A stretch of 57,632 bases of DNA from Planctomycetota bacterium (lineage in GTDB: Bacteria > Planctomycetota > Planctomycetia > Pirellulales > Lacipirellulaceae), in contig JABDGM010000001.1 in the NCBI GenBank assembly GCA_013286045.1, forward strand, positions 69,692 to 127,323, written 5' to 3'. Shown here piece by piece: positions 17,529 to 26,341 of the stretch (its first letter is position 1; each line of letters starts with the position of its first letter). Both the position numbers and the translations under genes were made by a program. The notes under the pieces were generated by a model. The model searched no databases, was not told where the DNA came from, and saw only the letters and a program-made list of their open reading frames with translations.

Positions 17529-18536
17529 TCACTTACCCTCGCTCACCACTTCACGACCTAACTTCTTAGCCTGCTCTAGATCTTCAGCTGACTTCACCTT
17601 TTCCCCCTTTTGCTTGTACGCGTCTGACCGCATGTAGTAGCTCTGGGCATGGCTGGGGGCAAGTCGAATCGCTTCTGTTAAGTCGGCGATTGCGTTATCC
17701 ACCTTGTCCTCCTTGAGATAAACATCTGCGCGATTGTAATACGCCCTGGGGGACTTTGGCTCCAATTGGATCGCTTGCGTGTACTCGGAAATCGCGTTGT
17801 CCAGCTTTCCAAGTTGGGCGTAAGCGATTCCGCGAGTGCAGTAGGCGTCCGGGTTGTGCGGCAAACGGCGTATCGATTCAGTAGAGTCGGCGATCGCATT
17901 TTGAAAATCGCCGAGTCTGCAATATGCAAGTCCGCGGTTGTAGTAGTTTTCAGAATCCGGCGAGAGCTGAATTGAAGCTGTGAAGTCGTTGATTCCCTTT
18001 TGAAGCTCGTTGACCTCCAGATATGCCTGACCCCTGCGAAAGGTTGCATCGGAGTTGCCTGGAAATAGATCGAGACACTTGCTGAAGTCGTCAATGGCTT
18101 GCTTGAATTTGTGCGTTTCCGAATAAGCGATTCCGCGGTTCAGATAAGTAGTGGCACTATCTGGCTTCAAAGTGATAGCAGTATTGAAATCGTCAATTGC
18201 CTTGTCGTACTCTTTCTTCTTAGTGTAGGCCAACCCTCGATTCGAAAATGCGTCGGCAGACTTAGGATCGTTGCTTATCGCAGATGTGAAGTCATCGATT
18301 GCACGATTTGTTTCGCCTTTGTTACCGTATGCAAGGCCACGGTTGTAATAAGCCTTTGCAGATTTAGGCTCGCGGTGAATTACGTCCGTGAATGCCGTGA
18401 CGGCGGCGTCAAACTTATGGTCGTCGAGGGCGCGGACGCCTTCTGTATAAACATCGCCTGAAGGCTTGTTGTCGTTCGCGAGAACGATGCGGACTAAGCA
18501 AAGCGCCAAAGCACAAGTTGAGAGTCGAGAAGTCAT
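17529..18536 (-). CDS. Exported TPR-repeat protein
   Basis: The protein has about 335 residues from the ATG at 18536, preceded by AGGGAG; the longer frame to 18581 lacks a site. After a signal peptide (to about residue 20), eight consecutive 34-residue tetratricopeptide repeats fill the rest, each with the pattern AYYNRGLAYxxxGExxxAIDDFTxAIxLxP. TPRs mediate protein-protein binding, so a scaffold role outside the cytoplasm is inferred. It follows dapL on the same strand after 71 bases. Confidence 0.85.
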   Translation of the reverse strand: MTSRLSTCALALCLVRIVLANDNKPSGDVYTEGVRALDDHKFDAAVTAFTDVIHREPKSAKAYYNRGLAYGNKGETNRAIDDFTSAISNDPKSADAFSNRGLAYTKKKEYDKAIDDFNTAITLKPDSATTYLNRGIAYSETHKFKQAIDDFSKCLDLFPGNSDATFRRGQAYLEVNELQKGINDFTASIQLSPDSENYYNRGLAYCRLGDFQNAIADSTESIRRLPHNPDAYCTRGIAYAQLGKLDNAISEYTQAIQLEPKSPRAYYNRADVYLKEDKVDNAIADLTEAIRLAPSHAQSYYMRSDAYKQKGEKVKSAEDLEQAKKLGREVVSEGK

Positions 18537-18607
18537 TGTGATTCTCCCTGTGACGCCGCCAAATAACTCCGGCACCCCCATTATACTGATGCACTACCGG
18601 GCGATGT

Positions 18608-19858
18608 TTAGAACACCGGCTGGATATTCTTAAGCCGTTTTTCGGTTTCGGTCATGAGGGCGTCTTCGTCGGCTTCGGTGGCGGCTTCGTAGGTGGCGCT
18701 GAAGCGGAGGAAGAGGCCGGCGTCATCCCACGGGACCGTGCAGATGGATTGCTCGGTGATGAGGTATTGGCTGGCGGCTTCGGCGTTTTCAAAGTCGATG
18801 CGACTGCCGTTGGGGCCGCCGCCCGCGAAGGCTTTGGGGGACGGGGCGTAGAGGAAGTACGTGCCGCCAGGCATTTTGCACTTGAAGCCGCAGCGCTCGA
18901 GTGTGGCGACCAGTTTTTTGAGACGGCGTTCGTATTTAGTGCGAGTGTGTTTGGGGATTGTGGGGTCGTCGAGGCCGGCGATGGCGGCTTTTTGGATGGC
19001 GATGAATTGTCCGGAGTCGAAGTTGTCTTTCACGTTGCCGTAGGCGCCGACGATTCGCTCGTTGCCGCAGACCCAGCCGATGCGCCAGCCGATCATGTCG
19101 AACGCTTTCGACATGGAATGGACTTCGACGCCGACATCGCGAGCGCCGGGGATGGCGAGGAAGCTGTTGGGCGCGCGGTCGTAGCTGAGAATGCCGTGGG
19201 CGGCGTCTTGGACGATTACGATTTCATGCTTCTTAGCGAAGGCGATTGCGCGCTCGAAGAACTCGGGAGGCGCGGTACGGCCGGTGGGGCTGTTGGGATA
19301 GCAGAGGACGAGGATTTTCGCTTTGGCACGGACGTCGGCGGGGATGTTTTCGAGATCGGGGAGAAAATCGTTCTCGGCGGTGAGGGGGAGTTTGTAGACG
19401 ACGCCGCCGTAGAATGCGGTGTGGGTGCCGAGGATCGGGTAGCCGGGGACGGTCATGAGCGTGACGTCACCCGGATTGATGAAGACGGCGGGGAGCATCG
19501 CGAGGGCGTTTTTCGAGCCGATGCAGGGGACGATTTCGGTCGGCGGATCGAGCGTTACGTTGTACTCGCGCTGCATGAAGCGGGCAGCGGCTTCGCGGAA
19601 GGCGGGGATGCCGTTGTCGGCGTAGCCGCGGTTCTCGGGCTTGTTGATTTCCTCGGCCATGCGGCGGCGGACGACCTCGGGAGCCATCTCGTCGTTCTCG
19701 CCGATGCCGAAATCGAGGAGTTTGCGGTTCGGGAAATCGGCAAGCGCTTTGCGCTTGGCTCGTTTGATCTTCTCGAACTTGTAGATCGAGGTGCTTTTGC
19801 CGTAATTCGCGCCGCCGATGCGGTCGGCGAAGAGTTTTTGGAAATAGGGGTCGCTCAT
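18608..19858 (-). CDS. dapL: LL-diaminopimelate aminotransferase-type enzyme
   Basis: This fold-type I PLP aminotransferase has 416 residues. Landmarks are LLDFGIGENDEMAP, GYADNGIPAFREAAARFM, GSKNALAMLP, YPNSPTGR (PLP contact), VQDAAHGILSYD and the lysine in HSMSKAFDMIGWRIGW (K251). The DapL-like reading rests on the N-terminal YIFPEI-less but DapL-style DFGIGEND and on the known use of the DapL shortcut of lysine and peptidoglycan precursor synthesis in planctomycetes; a related aminotransferase with different substrates cannot be excluded. It converts tetrahydrodipicolinate to LL-diaminopimelate if correct. Confidence 0.78.
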   Translation of the reverse strand: MSDPYFQKLFADRIGGANYGKSTSIYKFEKIKRAKRKALADFPNRKLLDFGIGENDEMAPEVVRRRMAEEINKPENRGYADNGIPAFREAAARFMQREYNVTLDPPTEIVPCIGSKNALAMLPAVFINPGDVTLMTVPGYPILGTHTAFYGGVVYKLPLTAENDFLPDLENIPADVRAKAKILVLCYPNSPTGRTAPPEFFERAIAFAKKHEIVIVQDAAHGILSYDRAPNSFLAIPGARDVGVEVHSMSKAFDMIGWRIGWVCGNERIVGAYGNVKDNFDSGQFIAIQKAAIAGLDDPTIPKHTRTKYERRLKKLVATLERCGFKCKMPGGTYFLYAPSPKAFAGGGPNGSRIDFENAEAASQYLITEQSICTVPWDDAGLFLRFSATYEAATEADEDALMTETEKRLKNIQPVF

Positions 19859-20007
19859 GGGGGTAAGGATAGCGGATGCCGGATTGAGAGGGCAGGGGCG
19901 TGGGAGCCTACCCGAACGGAGGATTTTTGTTTTTTGGACCCTGAGTTAAGCTGGTTTCACCAGGCGGATACCAACAGGCATGCGCGGGCCAGCGCGAAAG
20001 GTGTCCG

Positions 20008-20448
20008 ATGTTTCGTTTTTGGGTTGCGGGGGCGGCCTTCTTTTCACTCATGGTTTCTTCGAGTGCGGCTGAGCTATCTGCGAGCGGTGCGACGAGTGCG
20101 CCGACCACGACTGATTTATCGTTTGGCGTTACGATGGTGACACCTACCAACAACTCGTCGAGCCGATTTAGCGGCGCGACGGGAATGGGGACGGTAGTGC
20201 CGCTGAATCAGACTTGGAGCACAGCGACGCCGCGGCCGATTTCGTTTTCGAGCTCGCCAACACCGGAGGTGACGAACCGCAGCTTGATTGTGAACGATCC
20301 GTCACGTTGGACGGACGCTCAACGCTCGGTGAATTCGTTTTTGCGGCCCGGCAGCGCGACGATTAGTTCGCCGACGTTGACGCCGGCCGCGAGTTATTTT
20401 GCGCCGGCAAAAACGACATTGTTTGCGGCGCCGCAAACGATGCATTAG
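20008..20448 (+). CDS. Small secreted Ser/Thr-rich protein
   Basis: The protein has 146 residues. A signal peptide (to about SSSAAE) is followed by a Ser, Thr, Pro and Ala-rich mature part without recognised domain. AAGGTGT precedes the ATG, supporting the gene. The composition suggests an unstructured secreted protein. The gene is divergent from dapL and convergent with the radical SAM gene. Confidence 0.6.
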   Translation: MFRFWVAGAAFFSLMVSSSAAELSASGATSAPTTTDLSFGVTMVTPTNNSSSRFSGATGMGTVVPLNQTWSTATPRPISFSSSPTPEVTNRSLIVNDPSRWTDAQRSVNSFLRPGSATISSPTLTPAASYFAPAKTTLFAAPQTMH

Positions 20449-20472
20449 TGCGACTGACGCAGGCGCGTCGTA

Positions 20473-21402
20473 TCAATAATCAGAATTGCCGTAGTAAGGC
20501 TGCGCATTCAACCCGGTGCGCCGTTTGACCAGCGCGACGATTGCGTCGACTTCGGCGTCCGAAAGCGGAGCGACGTACGATTCCGTTGGTCGGCGGGCAA
20601 CCGTGTAGATTTGCACGAGTTTGAGTTGGCCGCCGGCGGCGGAAATTTCATTGAGACGGTCGCAGAAGGCTTCGAGCTCTGAGGCGGTCGGCGGCTCGGC
20701 GTTCACTCGCATGAAGAGGGACTGGATTACGAGTGGCCGGATGCGCGCGGCGGCGGTGATGTTATCGAGGATTTGACGGAAGGGGATCGTCGTGCGCTCG
20801 ATGAGGTGGTAGTACTCATCGGTGCCGGCGTCGAGCTTGGCCCAGACTTCGCCGTTATTTGCGTCGAGGATTTCCAGGCCGCGCTGGGCATGCGGGCGAT
20901 GGAACATGCTGGCGTTGGTAATGAGAACCATTTTGATTGCGGATTGCGGATTGCGGATTGCGGATTTCGATTCTTCATTCCGCAAACCACAATCCGCAAT
21001 CCGCAATTCAGCGTCGCGCTTTATTTCGGCACACAGCGACATGAGTTCGTCGAAGTTTTTGTAGGTGGTGGGTTCGCCGTCGCCAGAGAAGGCGATGTCG
21101 TTGAGGCGGCGGAGCAGGGGCGGCACGCTGGCGAATTTTTCGGTTTCGTAGATTCGGCCAGTGAGGACCAGATCGAGCGTGGTGCGCAGTTCGTCGACCA
21201 GGGCGGCGGTTTCGACGAAGCGGGTTTCGCTTTGGCTGCGGCGGTCGACCTGGCAGTAGATGCAGTCGAAGTTGCAGATCTTGTCGGGGTTGAGATTCAC
21301 GCCGATTGAGATTCCACCCGAACGCCGGCTCAGGACCGGGTACACGAACCGGTTGTGCTCGAAGAGGCGAGCGTGGTCGGTGTGGAGTGGGAGGGTGGAC
21401 AT
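20473..21402 (-). CDS. Radical SAM protein with in-frame repeat insertion
   Basis: The protein has about 309 residues from the ATG at 21402. The cluster-binding motif is CNFDCIYC (Cys43, 47, 50 in this numbering), of the CxxxCxxC class, followed by the SAM-binding FSGDGEPTTYKNF (GGE-like) and VLITNASM. The overall layout resembles the archaeal/bacterial radical SAM proteins related to Wyosine/elongator-like enzymes; no specific substrate is claimed. A 26-residue stretch (ELRIADCGLRNE ... NPQSAIK) is encoded by the palindromic repeat at 20935-21009; it keeps the frame and lies in a loop between the SAM-binding segment and VLITN, so the enzyme could still work. Confidence 0.82.
   Translation of the reverse strand: MSTLPLHTDHARLFEHNRFVYPVLSRRSGGISIGVNLNPDKICNFDCIYCQVDRRSQSETRFVETAALVDELRTTLDLVLTGRIYETEKFASVPPLLRRLNDIAFSGDGEPTTYKNFDELMSLCAEIKRDAELRIADCGLRNEESKSAIRNPQSAIKMVLITNASMFHRPHAQRGLEILDANNGEVWAKLDAGTDEYYHLIERTTIPFRQILDNITAAARIRPLVIQSLFMRVNAEPPTASELEAFCDRLNEISAAGGQLKLVQIYTVARRPTESYVAPLSDAEVDAIVALVKRRTGLNAQPYYGNSDY
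20935..21009. repeat. Palindromic GATTGCG-type repeat inside a gene
   Basis: The left arm is four head-to-tail copies of GATTGCG (about 20935-20966). The right arm is the inverted counterpart, with AATCCGC copies ending at 21009. The whole is 75 bases, a multiple of three, and stop-free in the gene's reading frame. A related inverted element lies at 28351-28443. Confidence 0.85.
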
Positions 21403-21657
21403 GCGTGTTGGGAACTTATGGAGAACGCGGAGCGCGGAAGGCAATTATTAGTCGCATGATTGCCCAATTCATGATACGTCGCGGGGAAGTGGGCAGTCGA
21501 GCAGCGGCGCCGGCGCAGTATGGTGCGGTCGTGGATTTTGGCGTGTTTGGGAATCAGTCCAAGTGGGGAATAAAGGTGTCCCTCTCTACGAATTGGAGTG
21601 CGCGGGCCGTGTTGCGGCCAAATCCTTCGCGTACCCGACGGAACAGGAGAAGACACA

Positions 21658-22698
21658 ATGGGGGACGAACGGGTTCGGATCGGCGTGCGCGCCGAGGTTG
21701 GAGATGGGGCGCGGCGTAAATTCTTTAGGCCATACGGCTTCACGCTGGTTGAGCTGCTAGTCGTGATTGCGATCATCGGCACGCTGGTGGCGCTGCTGCT
21801 CCCGGCTGTGCAGCACGCGCGAGAATCGTCGCGGCGATCAACGTGCGGCAATAACATTCGCCAAATCGCGCTTGCAAATTTGCAGTACGAAGATCGCTTT
21901 AAAAGGTTACCTGGCCTCTTCGAGACATTGTCGGCCGAAGGGCGCGCGTCTGACTTTACGGTTACGACGACGACGTGGGCCGTCATTCTTCTACCCGACT
22001 TAGAAAGGGCACAGGTCTACGATGCAAATACCAACGGTGAGTTGCCGAAGATCTACATCCCGTCGTATGTTTGCCCGAGCGACGCACTGAAAATGCGTCA
22101 AAACTCTGAGATATCGTACGTAGCGAATGGCGGCCGAATGGGACCCGTCGAGTTTGAAAAGCCATCGAACGGACCTTTTTTAAATCGTGTTGCGCATCCG
22201 ACCAATGCCATGCTGGAGGGACATTGGGTCGATGGCCGCGAGTATACGCTGGCGTTTGCAGAGAATTACAACGCGACCTATTACGACGAGATGAGATGGA
22301 ACATTTGGCTGGACGCCGACACGAAGATGGATCCAGACATGGCCGGGAAGGACCGCACTTACAATCCCGTTTTCTTATGGGCAGCGGAGGATTCGTATCG
22401 GGTCAAAATCAACGCGCCGGGAGCGAGTGAGTCGGATGTCAGCAAATGTGAGCATCAGAACGAGCGGCGGTACAACAGCAAGAAATGCCCACCGGTGCCG
22501 GGCCAATCTGCGGCCTCATGGGCTCGGCCGTCCAGCTTTCACACGAACGGTGTGAATGTTGCGTTTAGTGGCGGTCGCGTAGTCTTCCTGCGCGAAAACA
22601 TCGACTATCAGGTGTATATCGCGCTGATGACGCCTAACGAGAGGCGTTCGGATGCACCGAATCCAAAGTTTATTCTACAGGACGCGCAGTATCAGTGA
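21658..22698 (+). CDS. DUF1559 pseudopilin-like protein
   Basis: The protein has about 346 residues from the ATG at 21658, preceded by AGGAGAAG; the longer frame to 21598 is less likely. Near residue 28 is the type IV pilin-like motif [26 protein letters not shown], where a prepilin peptidase would cut after Gly. The DUF1559 (SBP_bac_10-type) body follows, with CGNNIRQIALANLQYED, YVCPSDA, SYVANGG and the C-terminal HTNGVNVAFSGGRVVFL. This is a heavily expanded planctomycete family; the proteins are thought to form pseudopilus-like or surface structures, but their function is not established. Confidence 0.9.
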   Translation: MGDERVRIGVRAEVGDGARRKFFRPYGFTLVELLVVIAIIGTLVALLLPAVQHARESSRRSTCGNNIRQIALANLQYEDRFKRLPGLFETLSAEGRASDFTVTTTTWAVILLPDLERAQVYDANTNGELPKIYIPSYVCPSDALKMRQNSEISYVANGGRMGPVEFEKPSNGPFLNRVAHPTNAMLEGHWVDGREYTLAFAENYNATYYDEMRWNIWLDADTKMDPDMAGKDRTYNPVFLWAAEDSYRVKINAPGASESDVSKCEHQNERRYNSKKCPPVPGQSAASWARPSSFHTNGVNVAFSGGRVVFLRENIDYQVYIALMTPNERRSDAPNPKFILQDAQYQ

Positions 22699-22708
22699 TT
22701 TTGACGCG

Positions 22709-24874
22709 CTATGCACTTTCGCGGTATTCGAAATGGCAGAGGCGGCGATAGAGATCGCAGCGGGAGACGAGCTCGTCGTGCGTGCCGATATCTGCGATTT
22801 TGCCGTGGTCCATAACGATTACGCGATCGGCCAACGAGATCATGCTTACGCGATGCGTGATCATGAAGGTGGTGCGGTCGCGGGAGAAGCTCTTCAGAAC
22901 CTCGAAGATGAGCTGCTCGCTTTCGATATCAATTTGGCTGGTAGCTTCGTCGAGAAGCAGGATTTCCGGGTCGCGGAGAATCGCGCGAGCGAGCGAGATG
23001 CGTTGGCGTTGGCCGCCGGAGAGGCGGCTGCCGCTTGGACCGACGACGGATTTGTAGCCGTTTGGTAGTTTTTCGGTAATGAACGAGTGGGCGTACGCTT
23101 TGCGAGCGGCGTCTTCGATTTGGGCGAATGTAGCGTCGGGATTGCCGTAGCGGATGTTGTTTTCGACCGTATCGTTGAGCATCAGGATCTCTTGCGAGAC
23201 GAGACCGCAGCGCATGCGAAGATCGTGAAGTCGGACGTCGCGGATATCGGTGCCGTCGATGGTGACGCGGCCGGAGGTTGGATCGTAGAACCGCGGCAGG
23301 AGCTGCATCAGGGTCGTTTTACCGCATCCGTTGGGACCGACGATGGCAATCGTTTCGCCGGCGCGAACTTCGAGCGTGACGCCGCGAAGGATCGACTTCT
23401 CGGTGTGGTACTGGAAGCTGACGTTTTCGAAGCAGAGAGTATTCTTTAGTGCCGGTAGCGCGACCGGCGCGGTTGGATCGACAATGGACGGAACGCTGTC
23501 GAGAACTTCATAGACGCGGTCAGCAGCGGCAACAGCCTGCTGAATATTGCTGAATTCGCCCGAAATACGGCGGCCCGGGTCGCTCAGGCCGGCTAGCGCG
23601 GCGAAGAACATGCTCATATCGCCGTGGGTGAGCGGGAAGGTGTTGCAGATTTTGATCCCGAGAATGTGGGTGTGCTGGCCCAACACCAAGTAGCCACCCA
23701 TGACAGCGGCGACCAGGACGATCGCAATGCCAAGCGTTTCGATGACGGGACTCACCAGAGCATCATAGACCGCGATCCGCATTTGACGTTGGTAGTATTG
23801 GCCTGCCGACTTTTGGAATTTGTCGCACTCGGCGGGTTCCATTGTGAAGGCTTTGATCAGCTTGATGCCGCCCAGTGTTTCTGACAACGTTTCGTAGATT
23901 GTCGAGAGCTCCTGCATCGCCTTGCGGTGAGTGCGCTTGAGCGCTTTGCCAAGCCAGTGGATCGAATACCCGGCGGCAGGTGCAATGACGAGCGTGAGCA
24001 ATAGAAGCCGCCAACTGACCCAAGCGGCAATGGACAAACAGACGATGGCCTTGAGAGGTTCGAGCAGCGCCTGTCCAAAAATTCTTTGCACGCCGACCGT
24101 GATCGAGTTGAGATCGGTCGTGCTGCGGTTCATGAGATCACCGCGACCGGATTCGGTAAAGCTGGCGATATCCAGGCGCAACACCTTACGGTAGAAGTCC
24201 ATTCGCAGGTCGTAGCCGAGCAGGCTTCCCAAGCGTGAAACGGCAATGCTGTTCCAAATGCGAAAGAGGCCTTTGAGCACCGTCATCACGACGACGAACA
24301 AGCAGACGGCCAGAAGCGTGCCAAACGGTGTCGTAGGCAACCAGCGATGGGCGGCGGGCGACACCCACTCGAAGCGGGCGATGCGCGTTTCGTAATCTGC
24401 CTCGTGTCCTTTCGCGTCGCTGATTTCTTGAAAGACCTTCGGCGCGAGTTGGTCGGGCGCTAAACTAGCGATCTCCTTGAGGCGTTTGATCTCGTGTTCG
24501 AGTCGGGTCTTCTCGGCGATTTGGACATTGTCCCATGTAGGAGCGGATTTGCGTTTGTGTTCTTCCAACTCGCTTTCGCGGAGCTTGATTTCGGCGCCGA
24601 GCTTCTTCTGTATTTCGGCCGCGTCGCCGCCCTGGACGTTTTCGAGCTGGGCAACCAAGCGTTGTGTGTCGCTCAGCTCGCGCTGTGCTTCGTCGATTTT
24701 TTGGTCGATCCAGTCGGGCAGTGCGTGATCGTTCATGATCACTTCGACGACCGGATACACGGCCGTTAGATTGCCACCCCAGAGGATCGCGACAACCACC
24801 GCGGAAAAAACGCAGGTCGCCACATTAAGGCGATGTTGAAGTGCGAGTTTGAAAGCGCGTTTGAAGTTTTGCAT
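22709..24874 (-). CDS. MsbA-like ABC exporter with extracytoplasmic coiled coil
   Basis: The protein has 721 residues from the ATG at 24874, a fused permease-ATPase half-transporter. ATPase motifs are complete: Walker A GPNGCGKT (about 513-520), Q-loop VSQE, signature LSGGQ, Walker B ILLLDEATSQID, H-loop ITHR. Transmembrane helices start near residues 18-35 and resume near 185-205. The loop between TM1 and TM2 is about 150 residues instead of the usual short one and is strongly helical and charged (residues 55-165), so it would form a periplasmic coiled coil. The substrate is unknown; lipid export is plausible by family. The stop codon is only 10 bases from that of the convergent DUF1559 gene. 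Confidence 0.88.
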   Translation of the reverse strand: MQNFKRAFKLALQHRLNVATCVFSAVVVAILWGGNLTAVYPVVEVIMNDHALPDWIDQKIDEAQRELSDTQRLVAQLENVQGGDAAEIQKKLGAEIKLRESELEEHKRKSAPTWDNVQIAEKTRLEHEIKRLKEIASLAPDQLAPKVFQEISDAKGHEADYETRIARFEWVSPAAHRWLPTTPFGTLLAVCLFVVVMTVLKGLFRIWNSIAVSRLGSLLGYDLRMDFYRKVLRLDIASFTESGRGDLMNRSTTDLNSITVGVQRIFGQALLEPLKAIVCLSIAAWVSWRLLLLTLVIAPAAGYSIHWLGKALKRTHRKAMQELSTIYETLSETLGGIKLIKAFTMEPAECDKFQKSAGQYYQRQMRIAVYDALVSPVIETLGIAIVLVAAVMGGYLVLGQHTHILGIKICNTFPLTHGDMSMFFAALAGLSDPGRRISGEFSNIQQAVAAADRVYEVLDSVPSIVDPTAPVALPALKNTLCFENVSFQYHTEKSILRGVTLEVRAGETIAIVGPNGCGKTTLMQLLPRFYDPTSGRVTIDGTDIRDVRLHDLRMRCGLVSQEILMLNDTVENNIRYGNPDATFAQIEDAARKAYAHSFITEKLPNGYKSVVGPSGSRLSGGQRQRISLARAILRDPEILLLDEATSQIDIESEQLIFEVLKSFSRDRTTFMITHRVSMISLADRVIVMDHGKIADIGTHDELVSRCDLYRRLCHFEYRESA

Positions 24875-25178
24875 AGTCAAAAAGCGGTGCAGCGAAACGC
24901 TGGCAATGCTGGCAAGATTATTGAAGAGTGGTGGAGACTTTTAGCAGAGAAAGCGCGGGACACCAAGGTCGGCACGACACGAGCCCACAGGACGACAACA
25001 TTCGGGGCAAGAGCGGCCCGATTTGTTTACCCGTTTAGCCCACAGCCCCAGGCCCTCATCCTCTTTTGTTGGATTCTGCCGATTGTGCCGCCGATACCGT
25101 ATGTATCGACCAGACCGTGCGCGCATTGTCGGCTCTTTTCTAGCGCGTCGCGACGACTCAGGTCATTAGGGGGGAAAG
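24875..25178. other. Divergent intergenic region
   Basis: About 300 bases lie between the ABC exporter gene (minus) and the Cys-rich lipoprotein gene (plus). It must hold both promoters. I see no convincing -35/-10 pair, hairpin or small gene; the 149-codon frame starting at 24833 overlaps the start of the exporter gene and lacks a ribosome site. GGGGGAAAG just before 25179 is the ribosome site of the lipoprotein gene. Confidence 0.5.
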
Positions 25179-25769
25179 ATGAAAAGCGCACTATTAGTGC
25201 TTGCGCTGGCGGCGTCGACCGTCGGCTGCCAGACGATGGGACCCGGTTGCGGCCAACCGATTGGCGATGCTTGCGGTGGTAATGCTCCGTCATGTCACAT
25301 GCGAATTCAGGACAGCGCGCCACGACCCGGCGGTTGCTGCGAAGGCGTCGCGTGTAATTCATGTGGCCGCGGCGGCAATTTGGACATGAATTGCCCGGGC
25401 GGAAATGGGTGCATATTCGATCGCTACCATGGCAGCCAGTGTGGGCCGGGATATCCGAACGGTCAGTATGATTGTTCGCCGTGCTGCTCGCCGAACTGGG
25501 GCTGCAACGGATATCAGCACCCGCGCGGCTACCAGGACAATCAACCGTGCGTGTGCCAAGGACAGTGCGGTCCCGGCAACGGCTATTGCGGCACCGGACC
25601 TGCGGTGGGCTGTCAGGGCTGTGGGGCCTGCGGATGCGGTCCTTCGGGCGACCAGAATTACAACTTCAATCCTGGTCCGCCGGTCGCTCAGACGGCTTAC
25701 CCGTACTACACGTTGCGTGGTCCACGGGATTTCCTATTGGGGAATCCGCCCTCGATTGGGCCGTATTGA
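25179..25769 (+). CDS. Cysteine- and glycine-rich lipoprotein
   Basis: The protein has 196 residues. A short signal peptide ends in the lipobox STVGC, giving a lipidated Cys17. The mature part holds about 27 further Cys, many as CC or CxxC within Gly, Pro, Asn and Gln-rich sequence (GGCCEGVACNSCGRGG, CSPCCSPNWGC, CQGCGACGCG), ending in a Tyr-rich stretch and the C-terminal GNPPSIGPY. A strong ribosome site precedes the start and a terminator follows, so it is a real single gene. The Cys density suggests a disulfide-crosslinked envelope protein or a metal-binding one. Related Cys-rich surface proteins have been linked to the planctomycete cell envelope; the link here is inference. Confidence 0.82.
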   Translation: MKSALLVLALAASTVGCQTMGPGCGQPIGDACGGNAPSCHMRIQDSAPRPGGCCEGVACNSCGRGGNLDMNCPGGNGCIFDRYHGSQCGPGYPNGQYDCSPCCSPNWGCNGYQHPRGYQDNQPCVCQGQCGPGNGYCGTGPAVGCQGCGACGCGPSGDQNYNFNPGPPVAQTAYPYYTLRGPRDFLLGNPPSIGPY

Positions 25770-25855
25770 TTTCAGGGGGAAGGCGGAGGGTGGAAGCGAT
25801 TTAACTTCCACCCTTCGCTTTGCAATTTAAACGGCGCGGAAGGATTCGCGCTTAT

Positions 25856-25900
25856 CAGCCGCCAGCGGTGCACGGATGCACCAGGGCGGCTGGTTTTGTT
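25856..25900 (+). terminator. Terminator of the Cys-rich lipoprotein gene
   Basis: Nested stem: CAGCCGCC (25856-25863) pairs with GGCGGCTG (25885-25892), and inside it GGTGCA pairs with TGCACC. GTTTTGTTT follows on the plus strand. It lies about 90 bases after the stop codon at 25769. Confidence 0.8.
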
Positions 25901-25909
25901 TGAGTTGGG

Positions 25910-26335
25910 CTAGAGACCGGAAGGTAGGAATGGTTGCTCGCGATCTACGAATTCGCAATTCTGCGCAAACACCCATCCGCAAAGTCCGAAGGATGCCTCA
26001 ATAACGAAAGCGCGAAATGTTTGTTCGCGCAGCCAGGTTTTTAGGTACTCCAAATTTCCGCGGTACTCGGTATTCGCAATCGGCCAACCATAGGGCCAAG
26101 ACTTGCCGAACATTTCGCTATACTCGTCGACGATCGTGTCCGGAGTAACTTCCCTTATGTCGAACAATATGTTTCCCGGCAACATATGTTCGAAAGAGTG
26201 AGCTAGAACGTCCCTGAAGATAACGTCCGTGAACTGTTTCGGCTCACGCTCATTGAATGAAGTGTGAAGGACGATGCGACGGTTGTCGCAATCGCAAGAA
26301 AAGGCATTCACGTTGTTGTCATGTACAGACAACAT
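25910..26335 (-). CDS. Unrecognised small protein downstream of fabF-like gene
   Basis: The protein has 141 residues, with no family I can name. It has an all-cytoplasmic look with mixed charge, several aromatic residues and four Cys (two in FSCDCDN near the start). Its sequence is clearly less GC-rich than the flanking genes, which suggests acquisition. The ATG lies only 6 bases after the stop codon of the ketosynthase gene, so translation may be coupled, but there is no good ribosome site. The pattern (helix, FEHMLPGNILFDIREV, then a Trp/Pro-rich middle) is reminiscent of small immunity-type proteins; this is weak. Confidence 0.6.
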   Translation of the reverse strand: MLSVHDNNVNAFSCDCDNRRIVLHTSFNEREPKQFTDVIFRDVLAHSFEHMLPGNILFDIREVTPDTIVDEYSEMFGKSWPYGWPIANTEYRGNLEYLKTWLREQTFRAFVIEASFGLCGWVFAQNCEFVDREQPFLPSGL

Positions 26336-26341
26336 TGGTCT

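Noticed and set aside
18749..20140. Long plus-strand open frame of 463 codons
   Set aside because: It is antisense to dapL, is composed of Gly, Val, Asp and Ala-rich shadow sequence and has no motif. Such frames arise from the high GC of third positions in the true gene.
20935..21009. Short tandem GATTGCG copies as a possible CRISPR array
   Set aside because: The units are head-to-tail without spacers, form an inverted repeat and lie in a coding frame.
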